In this document: in pieces, positions 35,122-47,600 of the stretch
Position numbering within the stretch: the stretch's first letter is position 1
Layout: each line of letters begins with the position of its first letter
Assembly: GCA_026874595.1 (NCBI GenBank)
Contig: CM049308.1
Span: forward strand, 72,202,624-72,266,623
Origin: Sipunculus nudus
Lineage: Eukaryota; Annelida; Sipuncula; Golfingiida; Sipunculidae
Direction: 5' to 3'
Length of the DNA stretch: 64,000 bases
The notes under the pieces: generated by a model
The model's database searches: none
Seen by the model: the letters and a program-made list of their open reading frames with translations, nothing else
What the model was told of the DNA's origin: nothing
Translations under genes and position numbers: made by a program

Positions 35122-35250
35122 CAGGTGTCACAGGTGAGAATTCTGATGTATAATAACCAACTCGTGCTGGTGTGTGACCTTCAAGACTGTGCTTCTGGGG
35201 TTCTCAGTTCAAGCTAACTAATGAGTGCTCATTAGCAATAAATGAGACAG
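35122..35250 (-). mobile_element. Possible 3' fragment of the second SINE family
   Basis: CAGGTGAGAATTCTGATGT matches CAGGTGATAATTCTGGTGT at 26597. The following about 100 bp is loosely similar (GTGTGTGACCTTC, CTGGGGTTCTCAGTTCAAGC). The tRNA-like head is not visible. The call is weak. Confidence 0.35.
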
Positions 35251-36113
35251 AATTGTATAATACCACACACTATTGTCTTTGGAAACCATATTGAACCTTC
35301 CAGGATCTGCAGGTCCATGAGTATAATGGCACCTCAGGGTACTGTGAAGTTATGTATTCAGAGTGTTACTATGTATTAGAGGTTTACACTCTTCATCTAA
35401 GCTGGACAAATAAGCTAGCTTGAGAATAAGGCTTAATGATCTTAATTTCCGCACCTTAAGGGTTTTCCAAGAAAACCTACAATTTTCATTGTTATAATAT
35501 ATAACTTAGTGCACCTAACTTTCCAGCAGTTATATATATTTTATGAATGAAATGTTACAACGATGCATTAATTCGTTATACAACCATGATACTACATTTA
35601 ATAACTGTTGCTCAGTATCATACAAGAGAAGAGACTTCATAAGGTGAAAGTCATCATTCTGGGATAAGTTACAAGGCATCTGAATGACCAGTTGTTAACC
35701 TTTGCTTTTGAATCAATTAAATCTCTTTCAGGAGAAGACTTTCTATGAGCAGGCTAGGAAGACAACTGGACTGCTGTCTAGATACTATATACTTTATATG
35801 AGCTAGGGGTAAACCACTAATTACAGTTAGTAAGTTAATTAAATCAACTGTGTGATACAAGAAACATGCAGTTTCTAATAGATGGTGCTACGACAGGCCC
35901 TTCTTTAATTAATGTTAATTATATCAAGATTTATAAAAATATGGAAAAACCCCCTCCCCCCCTTTTTAAGCCACACTAGGCACCATCCCCAACAGTTTAT
36001 GACAAAATAAAGCTACTTTTGAGGCATGGCTTTGCAAAAGGAGGGTAGACAAAACCACTGTCAATTATAATATAGATTGCAAAGCAGATAGCTGTTATCA
36101 TAAGCAGTATTAG

Positions 36114-39001
36114 TTTTTAGCTCAGCTGACTATAAGTCATCTGAGCTATAGTCGTGGTCCATTGTCCGTCGTCCGTCTGTCCGTACATGTGGCACATTTT
36201 GAAACCTTAAGACCTAGGAATCCAATATTCAGCATAATGTTAGATGTCCCCTAGATCTCCTATTAAGCCTAAAACTGGGTCTTTGTGACTTCGTTCCTTT
36301 GAAAAATTAAGGAAAAACCTCAATTTTTAAATAAAAACCAATTTTCACACTTCAGGACTGCCTAATATCAAAACCATTCATCTGGTTTTCCTCATATATA
36401 CCATAAATATTCCTCTTTATTGTTCCTATGTACATGCCAGAAATTAGGTCTCTATTATATAATTTTAAAAAGTTATGGGCAAAAACATATTGCACTATGT
36501 AAAAAATCACGAAAAATATTTGGTCACTCAACACAAAAAAATGTTAAAGCTAGGAACTTTTATTCAGTAATATAACTTTAATTAATCAAAATTTAATTGT
36601 ATACCCAAAATTAGATCAAAATCTTTTAAATTTTTTTAAATATTAGCAAAATAAAAAATTGGTACCTAAATTTTGCCCAAATTTGACCATGGCACGTTAC
36701 TTTCTCGTAAGTATATATAATTTATTTTTCACAGCCAGGATGCATGTGGATTTAATCTGTTGAGTTCTGAAATTTGAAAATAAAAGCTTAAAAATTATTC
36801 TAATTATTGAAGTTTTCAGATGCTCTAATTTATTTGCATTTTGTATATCCAAGACCCCAATCTTGCTCACTACAGCATTTCCTAGGTAACCTTATGAGTG
36901 ATGCAGCACTGGCAGAAGACCCCTGTTGTAATAAACATACACATACACTTATTCTCATGGGCCCTACCCTAACACCCCCCCCCCCCCCCACCGCCATCAC
37001 CAATTATATTGCAATACATGGTTTGTTATTGTCAACTGTATTTATTTAAATGTAAAGCTGTTTTTGATCCAATGTGCTTAACTTTTCTTGAAATATTAAT
37101 TCAAGAAGTAATCCAAGAGATGCCACATTGTTCTGATGTAGCATTTTTAAGAAATTATTTCCTTTTAAATAATTAAACAAAATATTAACCCATCAGAAGG
37201 CATAATTTGATAATATATGAAACAAATCATGGACAAATAAAGGTGCAATTTAAAATTGTGAATTCTGGAGTGTTATTTTCACATATTTATTGCTTTGTAA
37301 ATTTAAAAATATATTTTATATTTAAAAACAATCTGTGTGCAAAATGTGATATTACCTGACTAAATAAGTATAAATGTTTATGCAATTTAGATTTGTGAAT
37401 CAATTTAAATATTAAGATATATATGATATACTGTGATTATATAGTAAAATTTTTTAAAACTTAAAAAAATGACTTGAAAAAGAAAAAATAGGATCTAATG
37501 CAAATATTTGTTTATTATTTTCCTGTCTCAGTAGAATGGAAATTAAAGTTATTTGCTTTGTTTTCCATCTCTCTGCCTGTTTTTAAATATTTAACTCTGT
37601 TTTAACTCCCCCCCCCCCAGTCATTGAGCCCTTGTTTAAGTTATTGGCATAAATAAAAAATCAATACCTTAATCAATGCAATAAATTTTGTCAAAATTTG
37701 GCTAAGGCATTTTTTTTCCTGTAAGCACTGTTGATTTTATTTTCACAGCATATATATGTAAGGATTAAATCTTTTAAAATCTGAAATTTCAAAAGAATTG
37801 ATTGATAAGGGTAGTTTTTATTCAAGTTTTCATACACCATGTCAAGTGTTGTTACATCAAGCCCACTTAGTAGTACAGCCTTCACTTGTCTTATGTAACA
37901 ACTCCAGGCAGCTTGCCTTGGCTCAGCTTGGCCACTTCTAGCAAGCTTCTCCTCTGCCTTGTACTCCCACCCCCCCTCCCCATTCCCCAGATGGTGCATA
38001 AACTAGATGAATGTTATATTTTCTGTATTTTATTCTTTCTTATTCTAGGCTATGCTACATTTTAGATTTTGTATTGTACCACCAGGGTTACAATGATTAA
38101 AGTGCACATTTAACTGTGTCCACAAAGTGGTGTATTGCTATGAAGGTGTGGATGTTCATCAGATAAGGAATTCCTTACTTCAGAAGAGAAAAAACTTCAC
38201 CAAGTGTGAAATTGACTATTAATACCAATGATAAATTATAGCTGAGATAGTTATTAGCACCATGATATTGTTTGTCTCTCATTCAACCAATAGTGTGTAT
38301 ACTTTATTTGAAAAGATGTTTATATTTTATAAAATTTACTGAATCTTTTATTTCGGTGAATAAAATTTAGCATGTACTGAAAACTCCAATGTACAAAACA
38401 TTTTAATTGTGATTCAAGGAATAATCTTGAAGATGCCAAGTTGTGTCATATTTTTTTTTAAATTCAGTTTAAAAATTTGTGATTTAAAAAAATTTAATAT
38501 ATGTGTATGCATAATATAACCCTTATATGGGCTACACTCTAGATAAATAATGATTGAAACTTAGAACGCTGATATTTAAACTTATATTTTCAGATTTTTA
38601 CTTTTAAATAAAAAAAATGAATCTGATAAAAACTATAAATGGAAAAAGTGGATTGGTTAAAAAAAAAGGCCTTAAAATAAACTTTAATGCATTATTCCCT
38701 TGAAATTGAAATAAAGGTATCAGTCCATTCTGTCCACTTGCCTGTCCATCTATAAATTATTCATATGAATCACAGTATCTCAAAACTTTTACTGTTTTAC
38801 TTCATGACAGTCTTGTCAGAGTATTAGTTTTGCAATCATATATTTAGAACTTTACTATAACTAAGTAGGAGGGCCCCTTCCCTATTAGCTTCTCATATGC
38901 TTATATATATGATAAACATTACAGTAGAATATTTTGCATATTTTGCCTTTGAAAAAATTTCAAACTTCAGCTGAGCGCCGTGACCCATAGGTCCCTTGTT
39001 T
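36114..39001 (+). mobile_element. Family A interspersed repeat, long copy A2
   Basis: It starts TTTTTAGCTCAGCTGACTAT then AAGTCATCTGAGC, which folds into a hairpin, followed by CCGTC-rich DNA. The first internal unit (to about 37010) aligns with A1 and A3 and ends in a C-tract at about 36976. A second, left-truncated unit begins after the C-tract near 37609 and runs to about 38000, with ACCATGTCAAGTGTTGTTAC and CCCAGATGGTGCATAA. The 3' end is TTCAGCTGAGCGCCGTGACC then CATAGGTCCCTTGTTT. The stretch 38050-38950 matches no other copy by eye and may hold an extra insertion. No transposase is present. Confidence 0.65.
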
Positions 39002-39149
39002 GTGATTTATATCAATCATTACAACACTTTTTTCATGCTTTCAGTCAAAAGGTTGAACCACTTTTTGTAATCCATAAGTGAGAGCTTTGAAATGAATATT
39101 TACTCATGGTGATCATAAAGTGCTTGCTTTAAACTGCTGAAACATATAA

Positions 39150-39239
39150 CAAGGGAAGAATGGGAATCTGGGAAGATCAATTAATTCCCATTCCTCTCAG
39201 GAAGATTCTGGATCTTCCTGAATTTGCACCCTTCCCTTG
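39150..39239. repeat. 90-nt three-stem inverted-repeat structure
   Basis: Three perfect 9-bp stems are nested in order. The outer stem is CAAGGGAAG (39150-39158) with CTTCCCTTG (39231-39239). Inner stem 1 is AATGGGAAT (39159-39167) with ATTCCCATT (39184-39192). Inner stem 2 is CAGGAAGAT (39198-39206) with ATCTTCCTG (39212-39220). Together they could form a three-way junction. The purine-rich phrases are related to one another, so it may have arisen by local inverted duplication. I know of no RNA family matching it. Confidence 0.65.
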
Positions 39240-39380
39240 ACATATATGTATACCTGTGTCTGGTTTTGTTTTACTTCAATTTTCGTAAGAATCACTTGGT
39301 GGTTTATTCCAGTTTGTATGAAAAATAGTAATTCTTTTGCAAAGAGTTGTACCACAATATCATCAGTTTTTGATTTGCAG

Positions 39381-39413
39381 TGTTGTTGCTTTCCGAAACC
39401 AGAGAAAGTACAA
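39381..39413 (+). CDS. Speculative 33-nt microexon in the presumed intron
   Basis: TTTTTGATTTGCAG precedes a 33-nt segment that ends at the donor GTATGT. The length is a multiple of three, and read in phase 1, as the exon at 33188 would require, it has no stop and gives VLLLSETREST. Only splice-site appearance and phase agreement support it. Such pairs occur by chance at this sequence length. Confidence 0.18.
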
Positions 39414-41958
39414 GTATGTTAATTATAGTCAGTCATGTTCATAGGTCATTTCTGTATGTCCTCCTGTTTGGATTTTTAGCCATGTTCTACGGTTCACAGT
39501 CTTGCACCAGTCATTTTGATAATTAAATATCATAGGTCAATGTCCTTAAAATCAGTGGACAATTTCAAGACACTTAAAAAACCTCCTTCTTGATATTCCT
39601 TTAAGCTTCATTAAAAATGAGTTTATGCACAAAAACTATTATATAATTTTCATCTATGATTGCTCCTGAAAGTGAGGCATTTATTTGGCAAAATTTATGA
39701 GCTACATGCAGGTTCAGTGAAAAATTGTCCTGGCAAATATTCAACCTTTGGTCCTCTAGTTTTCTCATCTCTGACAGCCAGTTGCTAAGGAACCTTCAGT
39801 TCCTTCAATTCATGTAGCAGTGTTTAGTTTTATGCACTTGCAGGACCACATGTTCATTTCATTACAATTTTAAGATGTATATATCAGGATATCTGGATCA
39901 TGACAAAATGACACAGACATTAATGGAGTTCAGTCTGTTGTGGTCTTGCCTTCCCTCACGATTTGTCTGCCAATACGCTTGATCCATTTCAGTCCTGTAA
40001 CCTTTGAAGAAAAATATTGAGGAAACGAGAAAGAGTTGCACATTCCAGGATGACCTGCACATTACAGATCCTGTCTGTAAAATAAAAGAACTTTCATTTT
40101 TGTTTTCTTCAAGCACCACTTTTTCAGTGTATAGTGCTCCTTCTTTCCTTACTTTTTTTACTGAGTCTTGATTTTCCCACCATACCATCCTTTTCCTTCT
40201 GCCTTGTTCTGCAATATGTAACATATACAGTATCAAAATGCTGTAGGTAACTGATAGTATCATTGTTTTATGTTACAAGTAAACCATTATGGACAATTAT
40301 GAGCACCATGTGGTCACAAAAAGGCAGGTGCAATATTATATATTATGATATTATTGAGAATATATCCAACAACATTTATGTGGTTTATGTCAAATGACAG
40401 TGTACCTGTAGGCTATGAGGTGTTCTCAAAAGAGAAGAAAATATTTGCATGCTCATGGGGCCTTATAATGCTTTCCTTAGACTTAGATGTAAAGGCACTC
40501 TGGCAGCCAATAATCTGGTCATGATGTCAGAGGGCTGATATGGCACTAAGCAGTAGGTGGATCAGGCAGTCTTTTAAATAATTCAAATTTAAGAAAACTA
40601 TGCAATATAGTCAAGGTCCTTGAAGATTTGAAGCTGCAGTGAAGGAATTCAGTCATATTACTGGAACTATGATTTTGAAACTTTATAATTTGAGGCTGCA
40701 CTAGAGACTGTTATATATACACACACAGACATGCCTGATATCAAAGAACCCATTTAACATTTATGATCCACAGAAGATATATTTTCTATATCATAGGTCT
40801 CGACAGAAGGTCCAGTCCCACTCCAGTTGAAGTCTTGGGTGACATAAAAGGGAGTCAGTTGTATACCTGCCTGGACCACTTCTGTTTAACTCAGCTCATT
40901 TTCAAGCATGCAGACCTGTGAAAATAAGTCTCTGTCCATTGTTGTTATGTCCTTCTGCTCTTTTTGCAGGACCTGGACAGTAAATGTTAAACCTGGAAAC
41001 ATTCATTTTATATATTTCACACAGTGATGTGGAGACTGGTGGAGACATGATTTTATCACCTTGAAAGTCAGACTATTCTAATTGTTCAAGACTGCTAAAG
41101 ATACATGTTGTATTGGATAAAAAAATTGTTCTATTGTGTTTTATTTACATGTATACCATTCTGTCTCCCAGTCAGCATGAAAAGTGTTAACAAAGTTGAA
41201 CCAGCCTTCAAAAGGTCTCACAAGTTTGTAAAAATGCACAACAATTAGTCCACTCTAAGAAAAAATTACATGCAAAAGCTCCAGTTTTGTGCAACTGAGT
41301 CTTGACTTCTTATGGATCCATAATGGAAGAATTTGCTGTTCTGAATAAATGGTTAGGCTGACTTTTCATTGTATTATTTTATTGTGATAACAGTGATAAT
41401 GAAAATGTAGAATAATGATTAATTATTTTTTGTAATAAAACTTTGTATATTAGATTATCTGTGGAGATTCTGAACATTTTTATGATGAAGGTATTAAAAC
41501 ATCAGTATATATAAATCTTAGAAATTAAATACTTCAGTCTTAAGCATTGCTTCATTTTTCAGAATCTGATCAGTACCCATATGTGGTGGTGCTAACAAAT
41601 ATTCATAGAAAAAAATTATTTTCCTGAGACTCCAAAGAAAAGGGAAATGAGCCATAAATAATACTATGGGGCCTTTCATATTCTTTCAGTAAGCAATGTT
41701 TTCAGAATACCTGCTTAAAGCAGCAACTTTAATTGAAATCTGTTACACACAATTGTATACCCATGATTGATAAATGGTGTCCTTGACCACCTCACGTACA
41801 TCAGTCAGCCTGATATTAAAAAATATGACTTTTATTGTTTTACTCAAATTTTCATCAAGTTGTGTTGGTTTCCCATATATAATAACTTCAGGACCAGATT
41901 CATCTACTGGTATTTGTTTGTTTAATTATTAAACATAGAACACAAGCATCTTTTAGAT
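39414..41958. other. Unique DNA, no established gene
   Basis: It holds the longest non-repetitive open frame of the window's centre, 39898-40263 on the minus strand (121 aa). That frame has a hydrophobic N-terminus and a QGRRKR stretch but no domain that I recognise. Nothing else is supported. Confidence 0.45.
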
Positions 41959-41959
41959 A

Positions 41960-42005
<46 letters not shown>

Positions 42006-42006
42006 T
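41959..42006. repeat. TA dinucleotide repeat bounded by AGG/CCT
   Basis: About 40 bp of alternating TA is bounded by AGGATA at the left and TATCCT at the right, so the whole 48 bp is one palindrome. It is a simple microsatellite. Confidence 0.9.
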
Positions 42007-44079
42007 AATTTATATATACTTATTTGATCTTGAGCCAATAAACCAAGCATATGAAGTGGTAGGCTTTACAGGCAAGAACTAGAAGTATTAAACATGAAGA
42101 AGTGAAATAAAATGGTTCTAAACACCAAATCTGTCTTATCAGATGCACCAAAGAGTAGCCCCTTCTGAAAGCCAAGAAGCTGGCCTGCAGACGGGAGGTA
42201 TCATGAGGAAGCATAGATAAACCTGACATGGCACTTTGTCTAAAACTTATATTAAGACAGTGACTGTGATATTCAGGTTGGTAGTCAATTCTAAGGTTTA
42301 CTTGTCACTCACCTTTGTTTTTCACCAGTAGTCCTTTCAGGTTAAGATAAGGTTTATAATGAAGGGGAAGTTCGTCACAGAAATTTATAAAACTATGTGT
42401 TCATTTGCTGAATGCTTAATGAAGAATTAAGACAGCTTGTACATCGGTTGATAAATTGAAGATGGCATCAATGGCTTTAAATGAAAGACAACTCATTGAA
42501 TTTAAATTCATTGGATAAACTGTAAGAAATGTGAGATTTTCTGGTCTTTCAGTTTCGATGCATTTTCCAGGCACAAAATTTGGGGTATAAAAAATTTCCA
42601 TGAATTGAAAAATGTTATTTGTCAGAGACTTTAAAAAAATGTTAAGGTCAAATAATCAGGTTTAAAAAATGAAATCTATTGAAATGTAGATATTTATTGG
42701 TCAAAATATTAACATCACAATTATGAAATAATTGCGCCAAACAAGCAGTGCTTAAGGTGTACACATGTTGTGCATAGAGTCTAAATGATTTTCCTTTGTC
42801 ACATGTTCCTTATAAAAACCTCCAAAACACATAAATTTCCTGTTATATAGTAGGTACTACTTACTATTGTCAGTCCTGCAGAAAAAAACCTCTTTTGAAA
42901 AAAAAAAAACAACTGTGCTTTACAGTTTTAAACAGAAAATATTGATTTTCCGTGTCAAACATGTGGCATGTTTTTTCTGTTTTAATGATGAAAAGCTAGT
43001 TTTAAATTTACATAAGAAAGACAGGACCAGCCATATTAGATCAATTTCAAAGCAGCTGGCAAAAGAGACTGAGTTTCAATTCAAGATATCAGATTTGACA
43101 AGAAGACCAACTTTATCAGACCAGTCTATCTGGAAGACCTGCAGTTTGAAATGGATTGGTTTCAGACTTGTCTACAATTTGCCTTGTTTTACATTTGCTG
43201 CATTGGTGGTCATCACAACAAGATTCTTATTTTGATAATAAGATCATGTTGACCTGATATTTTGGCCTTGCAACCATTGCAGCCATTCTGGGCTAATAGG
43301 AAATTATATTTGTTTGTTACCATGGTTACTTTATATTTGCCATTAAAACAACATTCATTTAAGATTATATAATTTTTGCAATATATTCATATAAGATGAT
43401 TTTTTTGCAAACAAAACATCTTTTTGGAGTATCCGCATGACTCAAATCGAGAAAGATCAAGCTAGAGATGCAAGCTAGGCTTTTGAGTTTAAAGCTTAAA
43501 ATATGATTCATTGAGCTTTTCTGTCAGTTAATTTTTTTTTCAACAAAATGTTGCTTACAATTCTACCAAAGGATTATTATTAAACTGCCTCATGCCTTCT
43601 TGCCCTCTGCCATTGTTGAAGCCTGTCTCAGGGGAACATAGGATTGTGAGTGTTTTTCCTTCCGTCCTGAAATACGGATATTTGAATATTAATCTGTCCT
43701 TTTAAGATGTATCCCTCAGATTTCATACATGTGTTGAAAACCTTTACTGCAGCTACTGCTGTGATAGGTGGGGACATTTAAACCAAATCTGTTGCACTTT
43801 TCTTGTATCAAACCATATTGAAAAAAAAGGGTAATCACAGACTTTTACAGGTGTATTTTTTACTACAATTGTACCTTAGTAAGTACCATAATAAAAAAAT
43901 AAATGAAAGGGTCCTACTGTATTTCACGATATATTGGCAGCAGCTGACCTGCATATAAAATTTTAACCATTTGCATCTTAGAGTCATCTAAAATTCTGTC
44001 TTGTTTATCTTGGCTGCATTTGAATTGCATTTCAACGTCTAGTTAGCAAAAGCTTTACAGGACAGATCAAGAAATGTTT
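42007..44079. other. Unique AT-rich DNA, no established gene
   Basis: The 122-aa frame at 42867-43235 is long for this composition, but it starts in an A-homopolymer and shows no domain or clear splice pair. No repeats were matched. Confidence 0.45.
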
Positions 44080-44665
44080 GGATGGAAATCAGCCAAACCA
44101 AGCATGTAAAAGAAACAAATGCAAACCTGTCACTGAAAGCAGATCTGCTCAGACAGTGGAAATCTGCCATTCCATTCCAGATCTACCAATTAGGGGCCAT
44201 AGAGAGTTTAGCGGTAAAATGCTCGGCGCTCTCCATCGGTGACCCTGGTTCAGTAACCAACATGGCTGTGAGAGTTAGTTGTAGCGGCCCATGCAAGGTA
44301 TCTGGTTTTCTTCTGGATCCTCCAGTTTCCTGCACCCCTGCAGACTATTGAAATCTACCACCTGAGTCATGGAGAGTGCCATGTTGTTACCATCTATGTA
44401 AAATAAAGAAGTTTAATATATTGCAGATCAATCAAACACATGCAGATGTGCCATACTTATGCAAATGAGCCAGACCAGTGAAAATTTAACAAACCAGTAC
44501 ATATTTACCAAACCGTGAAACTTTGCCAAACAATGCAAATCTGCAAAGTCATTATGCAGATGTGTCAAACCAATGCTAGCTATGTTACCATTGCAGTTCT
44601 GCCATTTCTTTGTAAATCTGCCAGTGTAAACCAGTGCAAATCTGTCAGTGAATGTGCCACATGAA
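44080..44665 (+). repeat. Degenerate ~20-25 bp tandem repeat interrupted by a SINE
   Basis: Phrases such as CCAAACCAGTGCAAATCTG, GCCAAACAATGCAAATCTGC and GCAGATGTGTCAAACCAATG recur on both sides of the SINE at 44190-44424, with AGCCAAACCAAGCATG near 44090 on the left. The units are strongly drifted. The SINE evidently landed inside an existing array. Confidence 0.55.
44179..44435 (+). mobile_element. tRNA-derived SINE, copy 2 of the 19630 family
   Basis: The head TTTAGCGGTAAAATGCTCGG and GACCCTGGTTCAGTAACC are A- and B-box-like. The body matches copy 1 (ATGGCTGTGAGAGTTAGTTG, TTTCCTGCACCC, GTCATGGAGAGTGCC) and the tail is ATGTAAAATAAAGAAGTTTA. AGATCTACCAA (44179-44189) and AGATCAATCAA (44425-44435) may be the target duplication (9 of 11 match). 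It is more diverged than copy 1. The open frame 44082-44351 is a translation of it. Confidence 0.8.
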
Positions 44666-47600
44666 AGTTATTAAATTTTTGTCACGGCACCAAAACACCA
44701 GGGTAGCCCAAATATGTTTGACTGTTGTAGATTAAGTGCTGTGGGTGCTGTATCATGGTTGTTGGGTGTCATCCCACATGGTCAGTGGTTCCTTTGCTTT
44801 ATAAACTTACTTTTTCCCTGATTTAAATAAACTGAATCATTCTTAAAATGGAAACCAGTTTTATGTGGCAGGGGTACACCTTGTGATTTTATTGTCATGA
44901 TTCCATCAACAAAAACTTGGAAGATCATGCAGGTACAGAGAGATGGCCCTATTTCACTGATGCCGGAGGTATATAGTGAACATAAATGTCTGTCTTATCT
45001 ATAATATCTGTCCTTTAACATTTGTAGGTGCCTCTACATCTCAAGAACCTTTCATTAATCAGCTCCTGTCAGTCTGTTTGTAAAGTGTTAACATGTAACA
45101 AAGTATCTTCAAAAGTGTCATTCAAAAACAGATACTTTTCACATTCTGAACTGGATAGGGGACTTGAGTGTATTTCTTTTTTGTTCATTTTCCTTTAGTA
45201 TTTTAATAACAGGACAACTGGCATGAATGGTTGCACATACAATGTGAGAGTACACAAAGAAACAGGATTATCTGGTGGGCTTCTTTGTCCTTTTGTCCCA
45301 TAGGCAACTATAAACCCCACTGTAGCCTGATCAACAAATCTTTACCAGCACAGACAGTCAATATAATCCAGCACATAAATGTTCTCCCTTCAACCTTAGC
45401 TATCTTGAGGAATATTTATTTTATAGGCCACACCAGCACCAATATTTTTCTGTGATATAATCAGTAGATCAGATACATATAGATATGTATGGGCTGCAGT
45501 GTTATATATGAATTTTCGACAAGAGGAAGATATTTTTTTCTTTTATTAACATCGGAATGAGGGTTTAATCATTTAAAAATTAAGAACAGTGTGGATTCGG
45601 TTGCATGCTCATTCAGGATTGAATCCATTGTATTTTAAATTATAGGCAGGCTGAATAGTTTCAGTTTATTACAAAAGTTAAATTACCTTGTATGCTATCA
45701 CTGGTGTCACCTGAATTCGATCTGGTTCTCTGGTAGACAGGGCTCACCTTTGATGAAGCAATGGAGTTGGTGAACTCAGAACTGTCACATATATTACTCT
45801 CAGCTTTAGTTTGATTGATACCCTTTGCTTATGTTCCAAGAATCCAGTGATAGCTCAGGATGCTAGGAATTATTTTGGATCTTTTGATCCAGAATGTTGG
45901 CAGAGGTTTGCAGTCTGTGAGCACTTTCTAATTAGCTTTGTGGATTCCTTTATTATATGAAAGTCTTGCTAGAGTGTTTATGGTGATTCATTTGTACCTT
46001 TATAAAGCATGTTTCATTCTATAAAGCCACTTTACCAAATATCTATTGACAGTCTCTTTCGTTAGGCTGCTTTGTGTGCATTGCATGGATTCCTTTAGAA
46101 ATCATTTGACTGTTTCTCAATCTCACCTCATGTTTCTGAGAGCCTCCTCTATGTACTTTGTTTATTACCTTACAGGGCCTTTGTGGTATCTGGTGTATTA
46201 CCCTTGATGAATGACCCCAGTAAGATGTATAACAGACCTTTTGAAAAGTCATCTATATAGTATTCTAAACATGTCCTCTTTGTCTGGTCATCATTTTTTA
46301 TGCTCAGATGCCTCCACACCATAATCAAGATAGAAAAAAAATATAGATATATTTATAGAAAATTAAATATAGGAGAATTGTTACTGTTTGTATTTTGACT
46401 GACATCATAAAAGAATTATTGAAAGATTCATCAATTAAAATTCACATGCAATATTTTAGTAAGAAAAACATGGTCATGTACTCGATTAAGAACTATTTAT
46501 GAATACAGGTTCAATGTTCATGAGCTGTATCAAAGAGTAGAAATTGAAAGAATAACTAAATCAAGACTAATTAAAGATACACCAACTAACACTGAAAAGG
46601 GGTTAAAAATAATCTTTTATTTTAAATATTTATATGATATCAATGAAATCCTTATATCATTTGCTAATTTTAGTGAGTTTTAGTTTAATTATCAAAAATG
46701 ATATGAATACTTTTTATGAAAACTTATATCCTGATCATAATACAGAAGAACAGATAGAGAAACTTTAAGATTTATGTTCTTATGGTTCAAGTATAAAGCC
46801 AACCCAGGGTTAAGTTGGACTGAATTGATCTGGTTCATTGATGACATATTTGGGATATTTACTGCTTTATCCAGGATGTTTATGGTAATGTAGTCATGTT
46901 ACCAGTTGACCCTATCAATTGATAAAAGAATTTATTATAACAATTTTTGGGTGAATAAAACGCCAATCAGTGCTATTTCAACTTAATCTGTTCACTGAAT
47001 CTCATATGTAACAAACCAGGAATTTATTATTTCAAGTATTTGCCAGAAAATCAATGAGCCCAATATTTTAGATATAATGTACTACTATCAGATAATTCCA
47101 TGGAGGCAGCATCATAAGGGAATATAATCCTTGTTCATTCAAACACAGAAGGAAGTTATGTACTCTTTTGCAGTGTTTCACAAGTGTTTATTTTTCATGA
47201 TCACTATACAGGAACCTGCACACATTATGAATTGTGTGTTAATGGTATCTTCAAAGTGAAATCTGGGGAAACATAAGAACTTCATTTTGTTAACCACATA
47301 ACTTATGAAGTATTGCATGTATTCCTTCATATTTGACACAACAATTGTTTCACTCGAGATCTAAGGCATGTTGGAAAACTGGTGATGGTGACCATGATCT
47401 TTAAGTTCAAATCTTCAAAAATATAGGATTTTTTAACCCAATATCTTTGTAAGTGCAGCATATTTTATTTCCGCCTAAAATTTGATACATGAATTCTTCA
47501 AACCAGTTTCTTAAACAAGTCTTGAAAAAATGATGAATTTGACCATGTGAAATGTCAGTATATACTTCAGAAGAAAATTGCCTAGCTACATTTTATGGGG

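Noticed and set aside
41959-42006. 48-bp perfect palindrome
   Set aside because: It follows trivially from a TA dinucleotide repeat with AGG/CCT edges and needs no further explanation.
42867-43235. 122-aa frame on the + strand
   Set aside because: It begins in an A-rich homopolymer region and has no domain, no convincing acceptor and no conserved-looking motif. I could not support it as an exon.
44082-44351. 89-aa frame with a Cys/Gly/Pro-rich C-terminus
   Set aside because: It coincides with a tRNA-derived SINE identified by its boxes, body and tail.
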